Assembly: GCA_963576725.1 (NCBI GenBank)
Contig: OY755244.1
Coordinates: 38,299,855 to 38,363,854, forward strand
DNA length: 64,000 nucleotides
Source: Azorinus chamasolen
Taxonomy: Eukaryota > Mollusca > Bivalvia > Cardiida > Solecurtidae
Reading direction: 5' to 3'
The notes below the pieces were generated by a model. That model was not told the DNA's origin. It made no database searches and saw only the letters and a list, made by a program, of their open reading frames with translations. Below are positions 34,383 to 46,020 of the stretch, piece by piece; the first letter of the stretch is position 1, and every line of letters starts with the position of its first letter. The position numbers and the translations under genes are program-made.

Positions 34383-34734
34383 AGTGACCCATATAGGTAT
34401 GGGTCACACCAAAGAGTGACCCATATAGATATGAGTCACACCAAGGAATAACCCATAAAGATATGATTTATACCAAGAGTGACCAACATAAATATGATGT
34501 ACACCAAAGAGTGGCCCATATAGATATCAGCCACAACAAAGTGTGACCCATATAGATATGATTTACACCAAAGAGTGGCCCATATAGATATGAGTCATAA
34601 TAAAGAGTGACCAATATAGATATGGGCCACACTAAAGTGTGACCCATATAGATATGAGTCACACCAAAGAGTGCCTTATATAGATATCAGTCACACCAAA
34701 TAATGACTCATATAAAAAGGAGTCACACCAATGT
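34383..34734. repeat. Minisatellite, 32-bp period, 11 units
   Basis: Unit AGTGACCCATATAGATATGA followed by GTCACACCAAAG. Each unit is itself a weak palindrome (GTGACCCAT ... ATGGGTCAC in the first unit). Confidence 0.92.
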
Positions 34735-35042
34735 TTCAGTGGTATACCAATAGTGAAGATCAAACTGAAATTGAAATGTTACCTATGCTGATAAGTGTCA
34801 AGCATTGTTGACCCAGGTGCAAAGCATGTCTGCACTGGTTTAAAAACTGAAAACCGTTTATCTCATATCTCTATGTCTGATACAATAGTTAAATGTACAA
34901 AATGAAATGAAACATGCATAACAGGCACACTATTAATTTTATGAATGTCTTCCTAGAAACTTAAAACTAGTTGGAATGGTATTCCACTGGCACTTGATGG
35001 AAAAAGCCTATAGTGTATTTATAGCAACTACTACATTAATAC

Positions 35043-36085
35043 ACAATGGTGCGGTAGCCGTTTCTCTCCTGTTCCGTTCCGGTGGAAATTTCGGATAAAA
35101 AATGCAGATCAACGCAAAATCTACTCAGCGGTCGGGAAGGAAAGACATTAATATTTGTAGAAACGGTGAGTTCTTGTCCATAAACAAACCTCTATCGAAC
35201 ATAGTTGATGATATTTAGAGGAGAACGTGGTGTTTGATTTTGTAGCCGTTGACATTCCTAGTCAATTTCCGGTTTGAGTGACCTTAAACTGTTTCGGTTG
35301 AAACGGGCGTTTTCATTGGAGGAATCAGAAAGGTGTGTCAAGCGTCTGTTTTCCGGCGATCTGTCAATAATTAGTTTTTAGGATGCAACTATTGGCAATA
35401 AAAAACAGCTTAGAAGGCCACGACCTTGTGGTTACCGAAAAGACCGGGACTGGAAAGAGATGGCTCCTTCAATTGGGCCATGTTCGCCAGAATATTTTGG
35501 GAACGAATGTTTAGTTACCTGATGAAGTTTCAATGTTATAACAGAGAAAGACGCGCTCTTGACGTCATTTGATGACGTCATGACATTTAAAATAACAACC
35601 CAACGTCACCATGACGCTGGATCAATATTGTTCTCTTTGGTTGTATGGCTAAATGCATGTAACAAAAATGTAACGTGTAATTTGACATGACTATCTTTGA
35701 AAAAGGCCCTTAGTGGTCGAAATATTAGATCAGAGTTATTTAAGTATTTATGTTACATGTAATTGACTTTGAGCAGACAGTCGAAATAACCTGGTCATTG
35801 TCAACCAATCAAATGGCTCGTAATATTTTCTCGGGGTCAGAGGAGGTCACCGAAAGTTAACACGGAATGGAAGATCAGGCAAATAGGCTCTTCATTTTCT
35901 CCCTGAAATATCATCAAATATGTTCGTAAAAGTTTTTGTTTATGGACAAGAATTTACCGTTTCTACAAAGATAAATGTATTTTTCCCGGCTGCTGAGTAG
36001 ATTTTGTGATGATCTGCGTTTTATATCGGAAATTTACGCCGTTACGAAACAATGGGCGAATCGACTGCCGCATCATGTATATATG
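35043..36085. mobile_element. Element with long (about 180 bp) inverted ends
   Basis: 35043-35235 and 35885-36085 are inverted copies: GATCAACGCAAAATCTACTC faces GAGTAGATTTTGTGATGATC, and TTTATGGACAAGAATTTACC faces GTGAGTTCTTGTCCATAAAC. The middle has two TGACGTCA/TGATGACGTCATGA sites. No coding capacity seen. Right end lies 65 bp past which begins another intron stretch before the 36305 exon. Confidence 0.75.
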
Positions 36086-36304
36086 ACTATTATGTTACAC
36101 AACTATAGTCTGTTTCGATCAAATGCCAGTGTGGTATTCATACTGATTGCTATTTATTGTCAAAAATACCCCGAATAATTCGTTTGTTTGCTTTCTGATG
36201 GTATGACATTTGAAATACGTTTAAAAAATTTGACACTGGAATACGTAAGGCACTGTTTCTTTTTTTTGTTGTGAAGAACAATAATGATTGCTTGCTATAC
36301 TCAC

Positions 36305-36427
36305 AACATTGCATCGAATCATCATCCGTGCCGTCATAACAATCCATTTCACCATCGCATACCCAGTCATTAGGTATACAGTAATCTTCGTCACACTGAA
36401 ACTGGTCTGGTTGGCATGTCTGTGGTC
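36305..36427 (-). CDS. Exon: canonical LDLa repeat
   Basis: A 123-bp phase 1-1 exon, acceptor GTTGCAG (AG at 36428-36429), donor GTGAGT (36299-36304). It encodes PQTCQPDQFQCDEDYCIPND, then WVCDGEMDCYDGTDDDSMQC. This is a textbook LDLa repeat: FxC, CIP, WxCDGxxDCxDGxDD. LDLa repeats fold around calcium and bind protein or lipid ligands in extracellular proteins. It joins in frame to the 46.6-kb exon (G plus GA gives Gly). About 10 kb of intron, full of transposons including a LINE, separates the two. Confidence 0.93.
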
Positions 36428-36762
36428 CTGCAACGAGTAAAGGTTATTTATTTTTATTACATATGGAACTTACTAAAATTACAAACAGTTCAAGACAAAC
36501 GCAAGATACGTCGTCTGATTGGGTTATAAATTATTGATTACCTTGTGAGAGATCACACTCAAAGTACATGTAGGAAACACCGCATACAAAACTCACAACT
36601 GCCTAAACAGCATCACGACGAAAAACAGCAAATTTACATTTATATAAAGGACATAAAGAGAAGCACAAAGACATAACAGACAAACAATAGGGGGAAGATG
36701 GAAATACCGCCTACCGTTTAGTGTTTCAGACAGAGTGGTATAGCTCATATAAATGTCTTATG

Positions 36763-36767
<5 letters not shown>

Positions 36768-36797
<30 letters not shown>

Positions 36798-36920
36798 GAC
36801 TTTATTTAACAAGAGAACTCATTTGATAAAATCAATCTTCAATGAGTCCCTCAACAGTAACATATATACAAGCACATTAAAAACAATCTAGTAAAAGCTA
36901 CATACATCTTTAAAGATACA
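36768..36920 (-). mobile_element. LINE 3'-end fragment with (TAA)n tail
   Basis: AAGACTTTATTTAACAAGAG and TCAATGAGTCCCTCAAC match the 3'-UTR style of the LINE at 38 kb; an (ATA)n tract marks the tail. Confidence 0.55.
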
Positions 36921-37334
36921 TATGGTTACTGGTAGAATTAAAGTTTTACTTAATGGTTAGCATAGGGTCTATAATATTTCAAGGTTTTACCCATATCCCA
37001 CAAGACGTCAGCGCAAAGTTGGCCCGATATCGTAATGACATTGGGTCCAACCACGATCAGACGCTGTGTGGTAACGTATATTCACCAGCTATTGTACATA
37101 TGCATGGAATCGAAATGAAAGGCTATTTAAAACGCTAGGTGTTATTTAGCGGATATACCGTACAAACAGTTGCTTTTAAGATGAAGCACCAAAGCAATTA
37201 GCATCTCATCCAGATTAAAGCTGGTTGATTCACTCTGAATTTCTGTATTAATCAATTTAATGGAGACAAATAATGTCTAGCAGACAAACGATAAAACATT
37301 CAAGAGCAAACTAAAAAAATGAGTAACAATAAAA

Positions 37335-37470
37335 CTAAGCGAATGAAATGAATTAATTAAATACTTTGTTTAACGAGGGTAACTCAATTAGTCATAATGA
37401 CTAACCTACATTGAGGCCCTAGAACAAAAGCATTTCATACAATATACAAAACAGTAAAACACAGATCTAT
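37335..37470 (-). mobile_element. LINE 3'-end fragment
   Basis: TACTTTGTTTAACGAGGGTAACTCAATTAGTC ... TTGAGGCCCTAG parallels 38041-38102. A second short copy of the same 3'-UTR. Confidence 0.65.
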
Positions 37471-37499
37471 ATGCACTCGAAAACAATGTTCAGAAATTC

Positions 37500-38030
37500 A
37501 GTAGGCCCCCTATTTTTGCGTCTGGATAATTAATAATTGTTGTCTGCTTCAATTTGTAGATTTATTGTTTAAGGGCACGCAGTTGGATCCTGCTAAAACT
37601 CCGAGTAACTTGGCGTCTAATCTGGATCCAATCTGTTATCATAAATTTGATTTGCCACTATCATCCAAATAGTTAATAATATAAAGCTATAATATATAAA
37701 GTGTTGCACACAATAAATGAATTGCATAAATGACATCTGACCCCGATTCAGGTGGATGAATGCACGCGCTATCAAAATCACATATTTGTGACGTCATTTA
37801 CCCACGCTGTCATTATTATAAATACAAGAAAATATTTTAGCTCATTATTAGTTAAACTAAATTGTCCTCTGCTTCAAATTAAAAAAAAATGCAGTTAAGA
37901 GAGTAAACTAATTGAACTTCAGTTATTCAACGTCTCATCTGGATCGAAACTGTATGCAGAAGGTTTTTGACGAATTGAATGAATGAATAAAAGACTTGCA
38001 GAGTAACCAATTAATCTAAATGAGTAAATG
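37500..38030. mobile_element. Two worn MITE family E copies
   Basis: Cores GGATCCTGCTAAAACTCCGA with AACTTGGCGTCTAATCTGG (about 37585-37640) and CAACGTCTCATCTGGATCG (about 37929-37950). Confidence 0.55.
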
Positions 38031-38039
38031 AATGAATAA

Positions 38040-40510
38040 AATACCTTGATTAATAAGGGTAGCTCGGTTAGCCAAATGGCTAATCTACCCCGATGCCCTC
38101 TTAATCGCTACATTTAATACATTTATGAGCAAAGATAACAATCACGGAACATAATATTAAACAATGTGTCCAGTGCAGTAATTACGCTATTAAACAGTTT
38201 CAATAATGAAAAATGAAATCAGCATAATTATACAGCATTAGAACAATTCTGCTACAACAAACTGCTACAATAAAAACTATTTACATTGTATACCAGTATT
38301 GAGAATTACGGTATGTACAGATAAAGGATATATGTTATCAAAATGTATAATTATGGACTAATTGGTCAATTTCTCTGTCGGATCCACTGCAAATAAAATA
38401 GTTTAAACTGATTAACAGAAATGGCATTTCTGATAGTAATTGGTAGACTGTTCCAAATAAGTGTACCAGAATAGACGAATAATTTTCTAAAGATCTCAGT
38501 ATTAGGCCTTGGAGAATAAAGCTGAAACTGAGATGAAGATCGCAGAGTTCGATTATGGACATCTGAGGTAAACTTAAACAAATCGTTTAGATAATCGGGA
38601 GACTGACCGCTGAAAATTTTGTATAATAAAACCGCCTTTTGAAATATAACCCTCTCAGGAAAGGTTATCCAGTTGAGTTCGTTAAATAAAACATCAGAAG
38701 GACTATTGTAATCCTTGTCAAGAATTATTCTTGCAGCTCTTTTCTGAAATCGAATAAGTCTATCTTCTAGAGAAACATTACAATTACCCCATATAATACA
38801 ACAGTAGTCAAGATGGGGAAGGATGTAAGCATTAAAAAATAATTTTCGTATAGGGATAGTGAGAAATGTCTTTATGCGCGATAACAAAAATAATAAAGAA
38901 TTACATTTCTTTAAGGTAATGTCAATATGTCTTTCCCAAGTTAGAGTGCTATCAATTGTAACCCCCAACAATTTTTCTTCTGTGCTACATGTGATACAAT
39001 CATGATCAAATTTCAATGTAGGTTCAAGTAATCGAATACCATATGCCTTTGGCTTGGATGTAATGTACATTGCTTTAGTCTTTTCTACATTGATAGTCAT
39101 GCTATTTTGACAACACCACATTCTAACATTTGATAAATCATTAGTTAGAGAATCTAAGACTTGGTCAAGTGATACGCCATGGGCGGAAATTGTCGTGTCA
39201 TCTGCAAATATGTCAGTTAAAGAATGTTTAATTGTAAAGGGCATGTCATTTATGAAAATTAAGAATAACAAAGGTCCTAAGACAGACCCTTGAGGTACCC
39301 CTGATAATACCAGAGTTGACTCAGAACATACACCAGACACCTGTGTTTGCTGGAACCTGTTATGTAAATATGATCTAAACCAAGAATATGCTGAATAATC
39401 CAGTTTATATAGTTTTAACTTATTTATTAGTAGTCTGTGATCAACCAGATCAAAGGCTTTAGAAAGATCTAGAAATACTGTACCTACAATTTCATTATTA
39501 TCAATTGCTGAAATCCAATCATCTAATAACTTGACAAGAGCAGTTTGGCACGAATGATTCGTTCTGAAGCCCGACTGTCGAGAATAAAATAGATTATTAG
39601 TCTCAAAATACTCCTTTAGATGAATGCTAACATGACGTTCAAAAATCAATGAAATGATAGGTAAAATGGAAATAGGCCTATAATTACTCTTATCATTCCT
39701 AGAACCCTTCTTGTAAATGGGAACAACTTTGGCTGTCTTTAATGCTTGGGGGAAAATATGTGTCTTGATGCTGTGATTAAAGATCTTAGCAAGGACTGGA
39801 GCTATGATATAAGCAGAGATTTTAAGAAATCTTGCACTAAGACCATCGGAACCTGTGGACTTAACAGTATCGAGTGACTTAAGCTGGGTCTCAACAAATG
39901 ATACACTAACTTCGGGAATGATAAAAGCAAGGGTATCCTCAAGTTATGTTGTAGTAATATTTGTAATTGTACTATTTCTATAGTAATCACCATGCTGTAT
40001 ATCACTCTGAGCTGTTGAAATATTGATGAGAAATGTTCATTGAACACATTCGCTGATTCCTTAGGGTTATCAATTGGATCCCCATTATCATCATTAATGT
40101 AGTTAGTTTGAATTTGTTCATTAAAACCAGACAGCTCACGAAGACTCTTCCATAGTTTGTTGGGATTGCGTTTGTTAGAGTTAATGGTTTCGTGGTAAAA
40201 CATTTCTTTGCATCAACTATAAGATCTTTAAAGATTTGTCTCCAAAGTTTGTAATTAACAGTGTCACGTTTTTATGGTAATTGTCTCTTGTTTTGATAGC
40301 TTCTAGAATTTCAGGCTTCATCCAGTTTGGTTGGTGATTTCTTTTTACGCGACGTGTTCTTTGTGGAGCGTGTTTATTTAAAGTCGATTTAAAAACATCC
40401 AGAAAGAACTCTAATGAATCATCTGGATTATCATAATTATCTATAAGAAACCACGGCTTGTTGGAAAGTTCACATAGAAAATTGCCTTCATTGAATCTTT
40501 TCATTGATAT
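38040..40510 (-). mobile_element. 5'-truncated non-LTR retrotransposon (CR1/Jockey-like)
   Basis: Reads on the minus strand from about 40510 to a 3' end with ATTC/ATTT-type tail at about 37980-38045. The 5' endonuclease domain is missing, as expected from incomplete reverse transcription. The 3'-UTR (38040-38365) has a small palindrome AGCTCGGTTAGCC/GGCTAATCTACC. Confidence 0.88.
38366..40504 (-). pseudogene. LINE ORF2: post-endonuclease region and reverse transcriptase
   Basis: The first part (40504-40217) has a PWF ... DD ... LNKHAPQRTRRVKRN segment, typical of the linker between endonuclease and RT. The RT body (39649-38366) is one open frame of 427 codons: SGFRTNHSCQTALVKLLDDW, VFLDLSKAFDLVDH, GVPQGSVLGPLLFLIFINDM and the catalytic IFADDTTISA with both Asp present, then thumb and C-terminal LPHLDYCCIIWG and WNSLP. 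Upstream there are frameshifts at about 40210, 39950 and 39800, so the copy is dead although the RT core is intact. Clade is my estimate. Confidence 0.88.
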
Positions 40511-40750
40511 AAAAGCATTGTCACTCTTTTACAAACAGAGTAGACATAGATCAGACAGCTCCTGCAGAAGCCGTCTTATAAAGGGTTCTGATCTGTATGC
40601 TATTGAAGTTATAACAGATCTGAGGCCACCGCGTGTTACCAAAACAAAAACCTCTTGTGTATAAACGTCATTATAAGAATGACTAATGAATATTCATGGC
40701 GACAATGTTACTTACATGAATATTCAACGGGGGAATGGAATATATGTAGA
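40511..40750. mobile_element. MITE family A copy
   Basis: TTTACAAACAGAGTAGACAT leads to a CAGACAGCTCCTGCAGAAGC core (about 40553-40572), then GAATATTCATGGCG and TTACATGAATATTCAACGGG. The right end is eroded. Confidence 0.65.
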
Positions 40751-40898
40751 ACGCAAATTACAAAGAGGAGATATGCTAATTCACCTGATAAACATTCTCG
40801 TGTTATATTTTAATGAATTTTAACAAATATCGGTTAACTCAAAATGCTGATTCAGACCAAGGATATTAGGCGTAAGCTGTAATCACAAAAGGGTTTTA

Positions 40899-41181
40899 CG
40901 AGGGGTGATTGATAAGTCCGTGGTCTGAGGCAGGGAGTAGCAGTTTGACCTCAATATATTCATTTATTTTTCAACGTAGTCACCTTGCACGTTTACCCAC
41001 TTTGTCCAACGGTGTTGGAGCATTTGGATACCTTCCCTGTAGAAGATGGCGTCTTGGGCCTCAAGAAATGCTTCAACAGCTTTTGAAGTTATGATAACAC
41101 CTTTTCTACACGGAACTCAAATGGTATGTTTATAAGTGGTCTGTTTCTACCCCAGGCCACGGACTTATCAATCATCCCTCG
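40899..41181 (-). mobile_element. Mariner deletion derivative, 283 bp
   Basis: Ends CGAGGGGTGATTGATAAGTC and CGAGGGATGATTGATAAGTC, flanked by TA. Inside, the minus strand reads AVEAFLEAQDAIFYREGIQM, then LQHRWTKCVNVQGDYVE, the C-terminus of a mariner transposase. Confidence 0.88.
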
Positions 41182-41189
41182 TATTTATA

Positions 41190-42340
41190 GACATATGTGC
41201 AATTACTCATTAATATGCATCACTGATTTTTACAAATAATCAATATTGTGCACAAATCAAACGCATATGTCTAATAAAAGAATTATTTGAATGAGAGTAT
41301 TAGTTACAAGAGAACAAATAACAAAATATATAAGAAGATCAATTTCTGGTGGTGGATATTATAATATGGCACGGGAATGGGCTATTATCCATTGATAAAA
41401 TCCCATCTGGATTGGCATATCTTTCTAATAAATTGAAGAGGATGCTTACTCTGTTTTCTATTTGCATATTGATGAATTCTTAGTGAAAATGTAAATGCTA
41501 TGTCCAAAACAACGATATTGTAACAAGTAAGTGATATTATTACTAATTACGATATCAAATATGAATTGTATCAATGTATTCTCTATAAGTTATAAACGGT
41601 TTATGAAAAAATATGTACATACAAGGTGCTGATTTTAGTTATGCGTTCGAGGCAAATCTCTATAAACATTAGCCCTCCCCGACATATCACACTACACAAT
41701 GCATTATGTATCGATATTAACATAATAATTTGTTTCTAACATAAACTATTTTTATCTATAATCTGGGACCCGTTTTAGTAGTTTTGCAGATTTCTATTAG
41801 AAAATAATTTAGATATCTTCAGACAGGTGGCTGCCTCATGCAGGGTAAAATTCATATACTGAAAGCTCCTCTGGGAGTATTCGAATAAAGATCGTACGAC
41901 AAATTTATTGTAAGTCCTTGTACATTTCAATCCCTACAACTCGAATATAGTTACAAACAGCACATCTTCCAGCGTGCGACAGTAGAGACGTGGCTAGTGG
42001 TATGCACTTACACCAATCGGACACGTGAAAACATTAGTATCGCCAAAATGGAACAATACTCGAAGGTTATCAGGGTAGACATTGATAAACGTTCCGAATT
42101 GTCATGTTAACTTCGACCCATTCCCTCATGTTGACGCCTTTTGAGGTCTCTGTAAAAGTAACCCTTTGAAGCCGTTTGATTGATAATTACAACACTGGTT
42201 TCAAAACTGCACAATTCTAAACATTCCCGGAAGAGTATGCCCCCGGACCCCTATAGCCACAGTGCGTTCATTACATCTGGACTCAGTAAGGGATTCCCGG
42301 TGCGATCATCGTATATTAGACCTTTCAGTTGCACGATCCT
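41190..42340. other. Intron with MITE fragments
   Basis: A family B2 fragment (GAAAGCTCCTCTGGGAG, about 41858-41875) and a family D fragment (about 42113-42240, CCATTCCCTCATGTTGACG). No gene seen. Confidence 0.5.
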
Positions 42341-42554
42341 TTAACCTTAAGCCTGCTGAGCAAACTATTTTTACAGAAATTGTCACCTACTACATTTACA
42401 AAATTCAAGCTATAATAATGTTTCCTACCAAAATGCTATCAGGGTGTCAAACAGTTTGGATCCTGATGTGACGCCGAGTTACTCGGCGTCTCATCTGGAT
42501 CCAAACCGTTTGCATAGGTAGTCACTCATCCGCCCATAGCAAGCTAAAGGTTAA
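42341..42554. mobile_element. MITE family E, 214 bp
   Basis: TTAA at both ends, termini TTAACCTTAAGCCTGCTGAG and TTAACCTTTAGCTTGCTATG (reverse complement of the right end). The core is GACGCCGAGTTACTCGGCGT (42461-42480) between GGATCC and GGATCC. Confidence 0.75.
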
Positions 42555-42939
42555 TGAAATGGTTCCTTGAAGTTTAGATGTTGTCGCCAAATACTGTCTG
42601 AGATGTACTCATTGCAATCGACATTATGAGGTCATTACATGAATACGGCTTTGCTAAACATGCGATTTGCCCGTTTTTTTAATTAGTTTGGACTAATAGT
42701 AACTCCTCTCCTATAAGGAGATAATTTCCTCTTAAATAATTTTGCACTAGTGATAGTTCCTCTCTTTGAAATGTAGTATGTCCTTTCCTATGAGAATGTG
42801 AAACACTTTTAAATGTTTGTGGAATTGCTCCAATCCTTTAAGGAGTTGACGATATACTAAAACACCTATTATTAAGTTGTTTCAATATAATTTCGTTACT
42901 TCTAAAATTGCATTACATCGTGGTCCCGAGTTTATAAAA

Positions 42940-43160
42940 CACTTCCATGTGTTAATTTTAAGTAATATAAGTGAGAATTGTTGGCGGATGCGTGATTAGT
43001 TCTGCAAACAGTTTTGATCCAAGTCAGAGTCCAATTAACTCGATGTCTCATCAGGATCTAAACTGTTTGTGATTATGCTTTTGAAACGAAATGCAGGATA
43101 AAACAATTTAAGATGCTACATTTCTTAGTAATAATAATTTACTCAGTAGGCTAAAGGTCA
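42940..43160. mobile_element. MITE family E copy, eroded
   Basis: TGCAAACAGTTTTGATCC, then AACTCGATGTCTCATCAGGA and TAAACTGTTTGTG. Confidence 0.6.
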
Positions 43161-43208
43161 ATTCAAACTCAGAAGTATTATAACGTCGGGGACCTGGTCA
43201 CTTACGCA

Positions 43209-43412
43209 CAGTAAAACCTCTCTATAATGACCAGTAGATTGTATTAATTATTTGGTATTTAGGGCAGGTGACCGCTTAAAGCATGGTGAAAGAAAAACAG
43301 AACGTTCCTACATGAGCGTTCTGATTTACTTTTAACCTTGCTTTAAGTAGCCACCTGCCGTTAACACAAATACTTGAAGTAACTTAGTGGCCGTTATAGA
43401 GAGGTTTTACTG
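43209..43412. mobile_element. MITE family B1, 204 bp
   Basis: CAGTAAAACCTCTCTATAAT to ATAGAGAGGTTTTACTG; palindromic throughout, centre GAACGTTCCTACATGAGCGT. Confidence 0.82.
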
Positions 43413-43544
43413 TATACATGTACTTGTCAATACTTTCTCCACAAAGTATGGTGCAATTATACAGTACCATGCCAATAAACTATTAACACGTCTAGTTTTT
43501 GATACAAGTGTGTTCTTTGGTTACCATTTCCCCCAAACAAACGC

Positions 43545-43765
43545 TTTTTCACATTTTTGACAAACAGATGACACCAAGGTCAGACGGCTCCTGCAGGGGC
43601 TATCCCCTGTTTGTTTATGAAATTACAGTCAATTTAACTCTACTTTATCAGCCAATACAAAAAGAAAAACATAGGTACACCTTTAATTATAAAAAAATCA
43701 GATAATAAATAGTCATAATGTCATGATTTCTTACATGAATGCTAAGCAGGGAAATTATTAATGTT
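43545..43765. mobile_element. MITE family A copy
   Basis: TTTGACAAACAGATGACACC, core GGTCAGACGGCTCCTGCAGG (43579-43598), then the usual AT-rich arm to a GCAGGGAAATTATTAA end. Confidence 0.62.
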
Positions 43766-44264
43766 TCCGTTTTGTTATGTGTACATATAGCTGTAAAATA
43801 TGCATGCGAACTAAAATTGAAGGTCAATTATATGATTATAATCTGAAGGTAACCAAACATTATTCTAAAATCCATGCATCGACTATTTTCGAAATACTCC
43901 GTTTTGTATCCGATGCGCAATATGATTATTAGGAAATGGTTCGGTATACTTTAGCAACTTTCGGAAAACATATTGTGATACATTAATCCTTTACTCCGTG
44001 CCGTGAACATTTATGGAACAGATCATGTATGTATACATATTAGGTACCTTAATATTCATCATTAACTAGATCAGCCGTCTGATCTAGGTCTACTATGTTT
44101 GTAGAGGCATAGAAAGGCGTAGAATATGCACAATATGGCAATGTTCGGATGTCGTATAATGCATATAATACTTCGGTCTTTCAACGTCTAAAAGCCCATC
44201 GGATTCTAATCATATACAGTGAAACCTCTCTAAACCGGATGCTTAGTAAATTTAATTCAGTATA

Positions 44265-44502
44265 CAGTTAAAACTCTCTATAACGGCCACTAAATTGTGT
44301 TCAGTTGTTGGTATCTAGCGCAAGTGGCTGCTTAAATCAAGGTAGCGGAGGGTGCGGGCGACCGCTTAAAGCAAGGTGAAAGTAAAAATAAAACGCTCCT
44401 ACATGAGCGTTCTGTTTTAATTTCACATTGCTTTAAGCGGCAACCGCCTTTAACACGAAATATTTGATGTAATTCAGTGGCCGTTATTTTACAGGTTTTA
44501 CT
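44265..44502. mobile_element. MITE family B1, nested
   Basis: TA then CAGTTAAAACTCTCTATAAC to GGCCGTTATTTTACAGGTTT; centre AACGCTCCTACATGAGCGTT. A partial internal repeat makes it longer than 204 bp. Confidence 0.75.
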
Positions 44503-44585
44503 TGGAGTCAGGTTGCAGCTTAAGGCATGTTGACAGTAATGCAGACATCATCTCTAAGAGCTTTCTGCACGACTTTCACCCTGCA

Positions 44586-44834
44586 TTAACCCTTCTCTTG
44601 CTGAATTTTAAAATACATGTCTCCTTCTTTACCCATGCCCTGCTGTATAATTACATATATCTTCACTGTGTACAAGTATTTCGCTGTGCAATCACTGCTG
44701 TTGAGTGCACTGGTTGCACAATCAACTTGTAAATAGTGCAGACCCTGATGAGACAGCTCCTGCAGGAGCTGTCTCATCTGGGTATTCACTATTTACAGGT
44801 AGGTATATTGACGCGAATAGCAAGCGAATGGTTA
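44586..44834. mobile_element. MITE family C, nested
   Basis: TTAACCCTTCTCTTGCTGAA to GAATAGCAAGCGAATGGTTA; core GAGACAGCTCCTGCAGGAGC and its partner GTCTCATC. Confidence 0.82.
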
Positions 44835-45339
44835 TGCAGCCACCTTCCTAGAGGTATCTAAACATTCTACTAGGATTCCGGTTAAGAGGGGTTTTAAACA
44901 AGCCCATGAAACGTGAAAGGCTTATATACTAGATATAGGATTTGGAATGTCAAACTAGGCAGAGCAGACTATCTGATCCAGGTCTACATAGTTTGCAGAT
45001 TATTGTGACAAGAGCATTCCGAAATTTATAAGCAAACACGATGTTTTGCACTACTGTTTTACCTTCAACAATTTGAGCAATTGTCGTATGTGTATATTAT
45101 CGTCTGAGTTTATTATCGTTTATTATCGTCTGTGTATATTGTCGTCTAACTGTCATCTGCGTATACTGTTGTCTGCGTATATTGGCGTCTGCTTCAATTC
45201 TAAAAACATTTCTTTTCAAAAACTAGTGTCAGATCATCATCTGGAGTTACTTGGCTAATGTTACGTTTCGCACTCTCTCCCATAGTGTGTTTTGCAAATA
45301 TGCCGTCGGCTACAATAGCAGTTCTCATTTCTTGTTAAA

Positions 45340-45596
45340 ATAATGAACACTTCCCCACATATAAACGCGTTTTCACGCATTTGCAAACAGAGTAGTCACA
45401 GATCAGACGGCTCCTATAGGAGCCGTCTGATCAGGATCTGCTCTGTTTTTTATGAAATTGTAATAGATCTGACTCTGGTTTCTACCAAAAGCAAAACATC
45501 CTGTATAGATATAGCACAATAAAAGTTCAGCCTATAAGTATTCATGACGTCATTCATGACGTCATAGTATTGATATTGAACAGGGAAGTGGTTAAC
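45340..45596. mobile_element. MITE family A, best copy
   Basis: The core is a perfect 32-bp palindrome at 45401-45432: GATCAGACGGCTCCTA and its reverse complement. Outer arms CATTTGCAAACAGAGTAG and CTGCTCTGTTT. The right arm has two TGACGTCA sites (about 45545-45566) and ends AGGGAAGTGGTTAA. Confidence 0.8.
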
Positions 45597-45693
45597 ACGG
45601 TTTCCAACGTTTTGAGTAGTGCAGCATCTCACCCTTATCTTGTCCATAACTCCTTACTTATTCTGGAAAGTAACTGAGAACAAAATTCAAATA

Positions 45694-45897
45694 CAGTAAA
45701 ACCTCTCTATAACGACCACTAAATTACATCAATTATTTTGTATTAAAGGCAGGTGGCTGCTTAAAGCAATGTGAAAGTAAAACAGAACGCTCCTATGGGA
45801 GCGTTCTGTTTTACGTTCACCTTGCTTTAAGCAGCCACCTGCTCTAAATACCAACTAATTAACACAATTTAGTGGTCGTTATAGAGAGGTTATACTA
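45694..45897. mobile_element. MITE family B1, 204 bp
   Basis: CAGTAAAACCTCTCTATAAC to GTTATAGAGAGGTTATACTA. The whole length folds back; centre GAACGCTCCTATGGGAGCGT. Confidence 0.9.
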
Positions 45898-46020
45898 TAC
45901 ATGATGGGTGTTTGCGTGACATTTACAGTGTGTCCATGATGTTTCTCTCCTTTACGTGAGTCATATAAATCAGAGAAATGGTTAAAAACAGACGATATGT
46001 GCAACAGTACTCATATAAAG

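Larger units (their letters stand above)
44216..44894. mobile_element. MITE family B2 with two other MITEs nested inside
   Basis: Left end CAGTGAAACCTCTCTAAACC (44219 on), right end CCGGTTAAGAGGGGTTTTA (44876-44894). The B2 body, with AATGCAGACATCATCTCTAAG and ACTTTCACCCTGCA, is split by a family B1 copy (44265-44502) and a family C copy (44586-44834). Confidence 0.75.

Noticed and set aside
44736..44775. Hammerhead-ribozyme-like CTGATGAGACAGC in MITE C
   Set aside because: CUGAUGAG is followed by a hairpin as in a hammerhead, but no GAAA and no closing stems follow. The match comes from the shared hairpin core.
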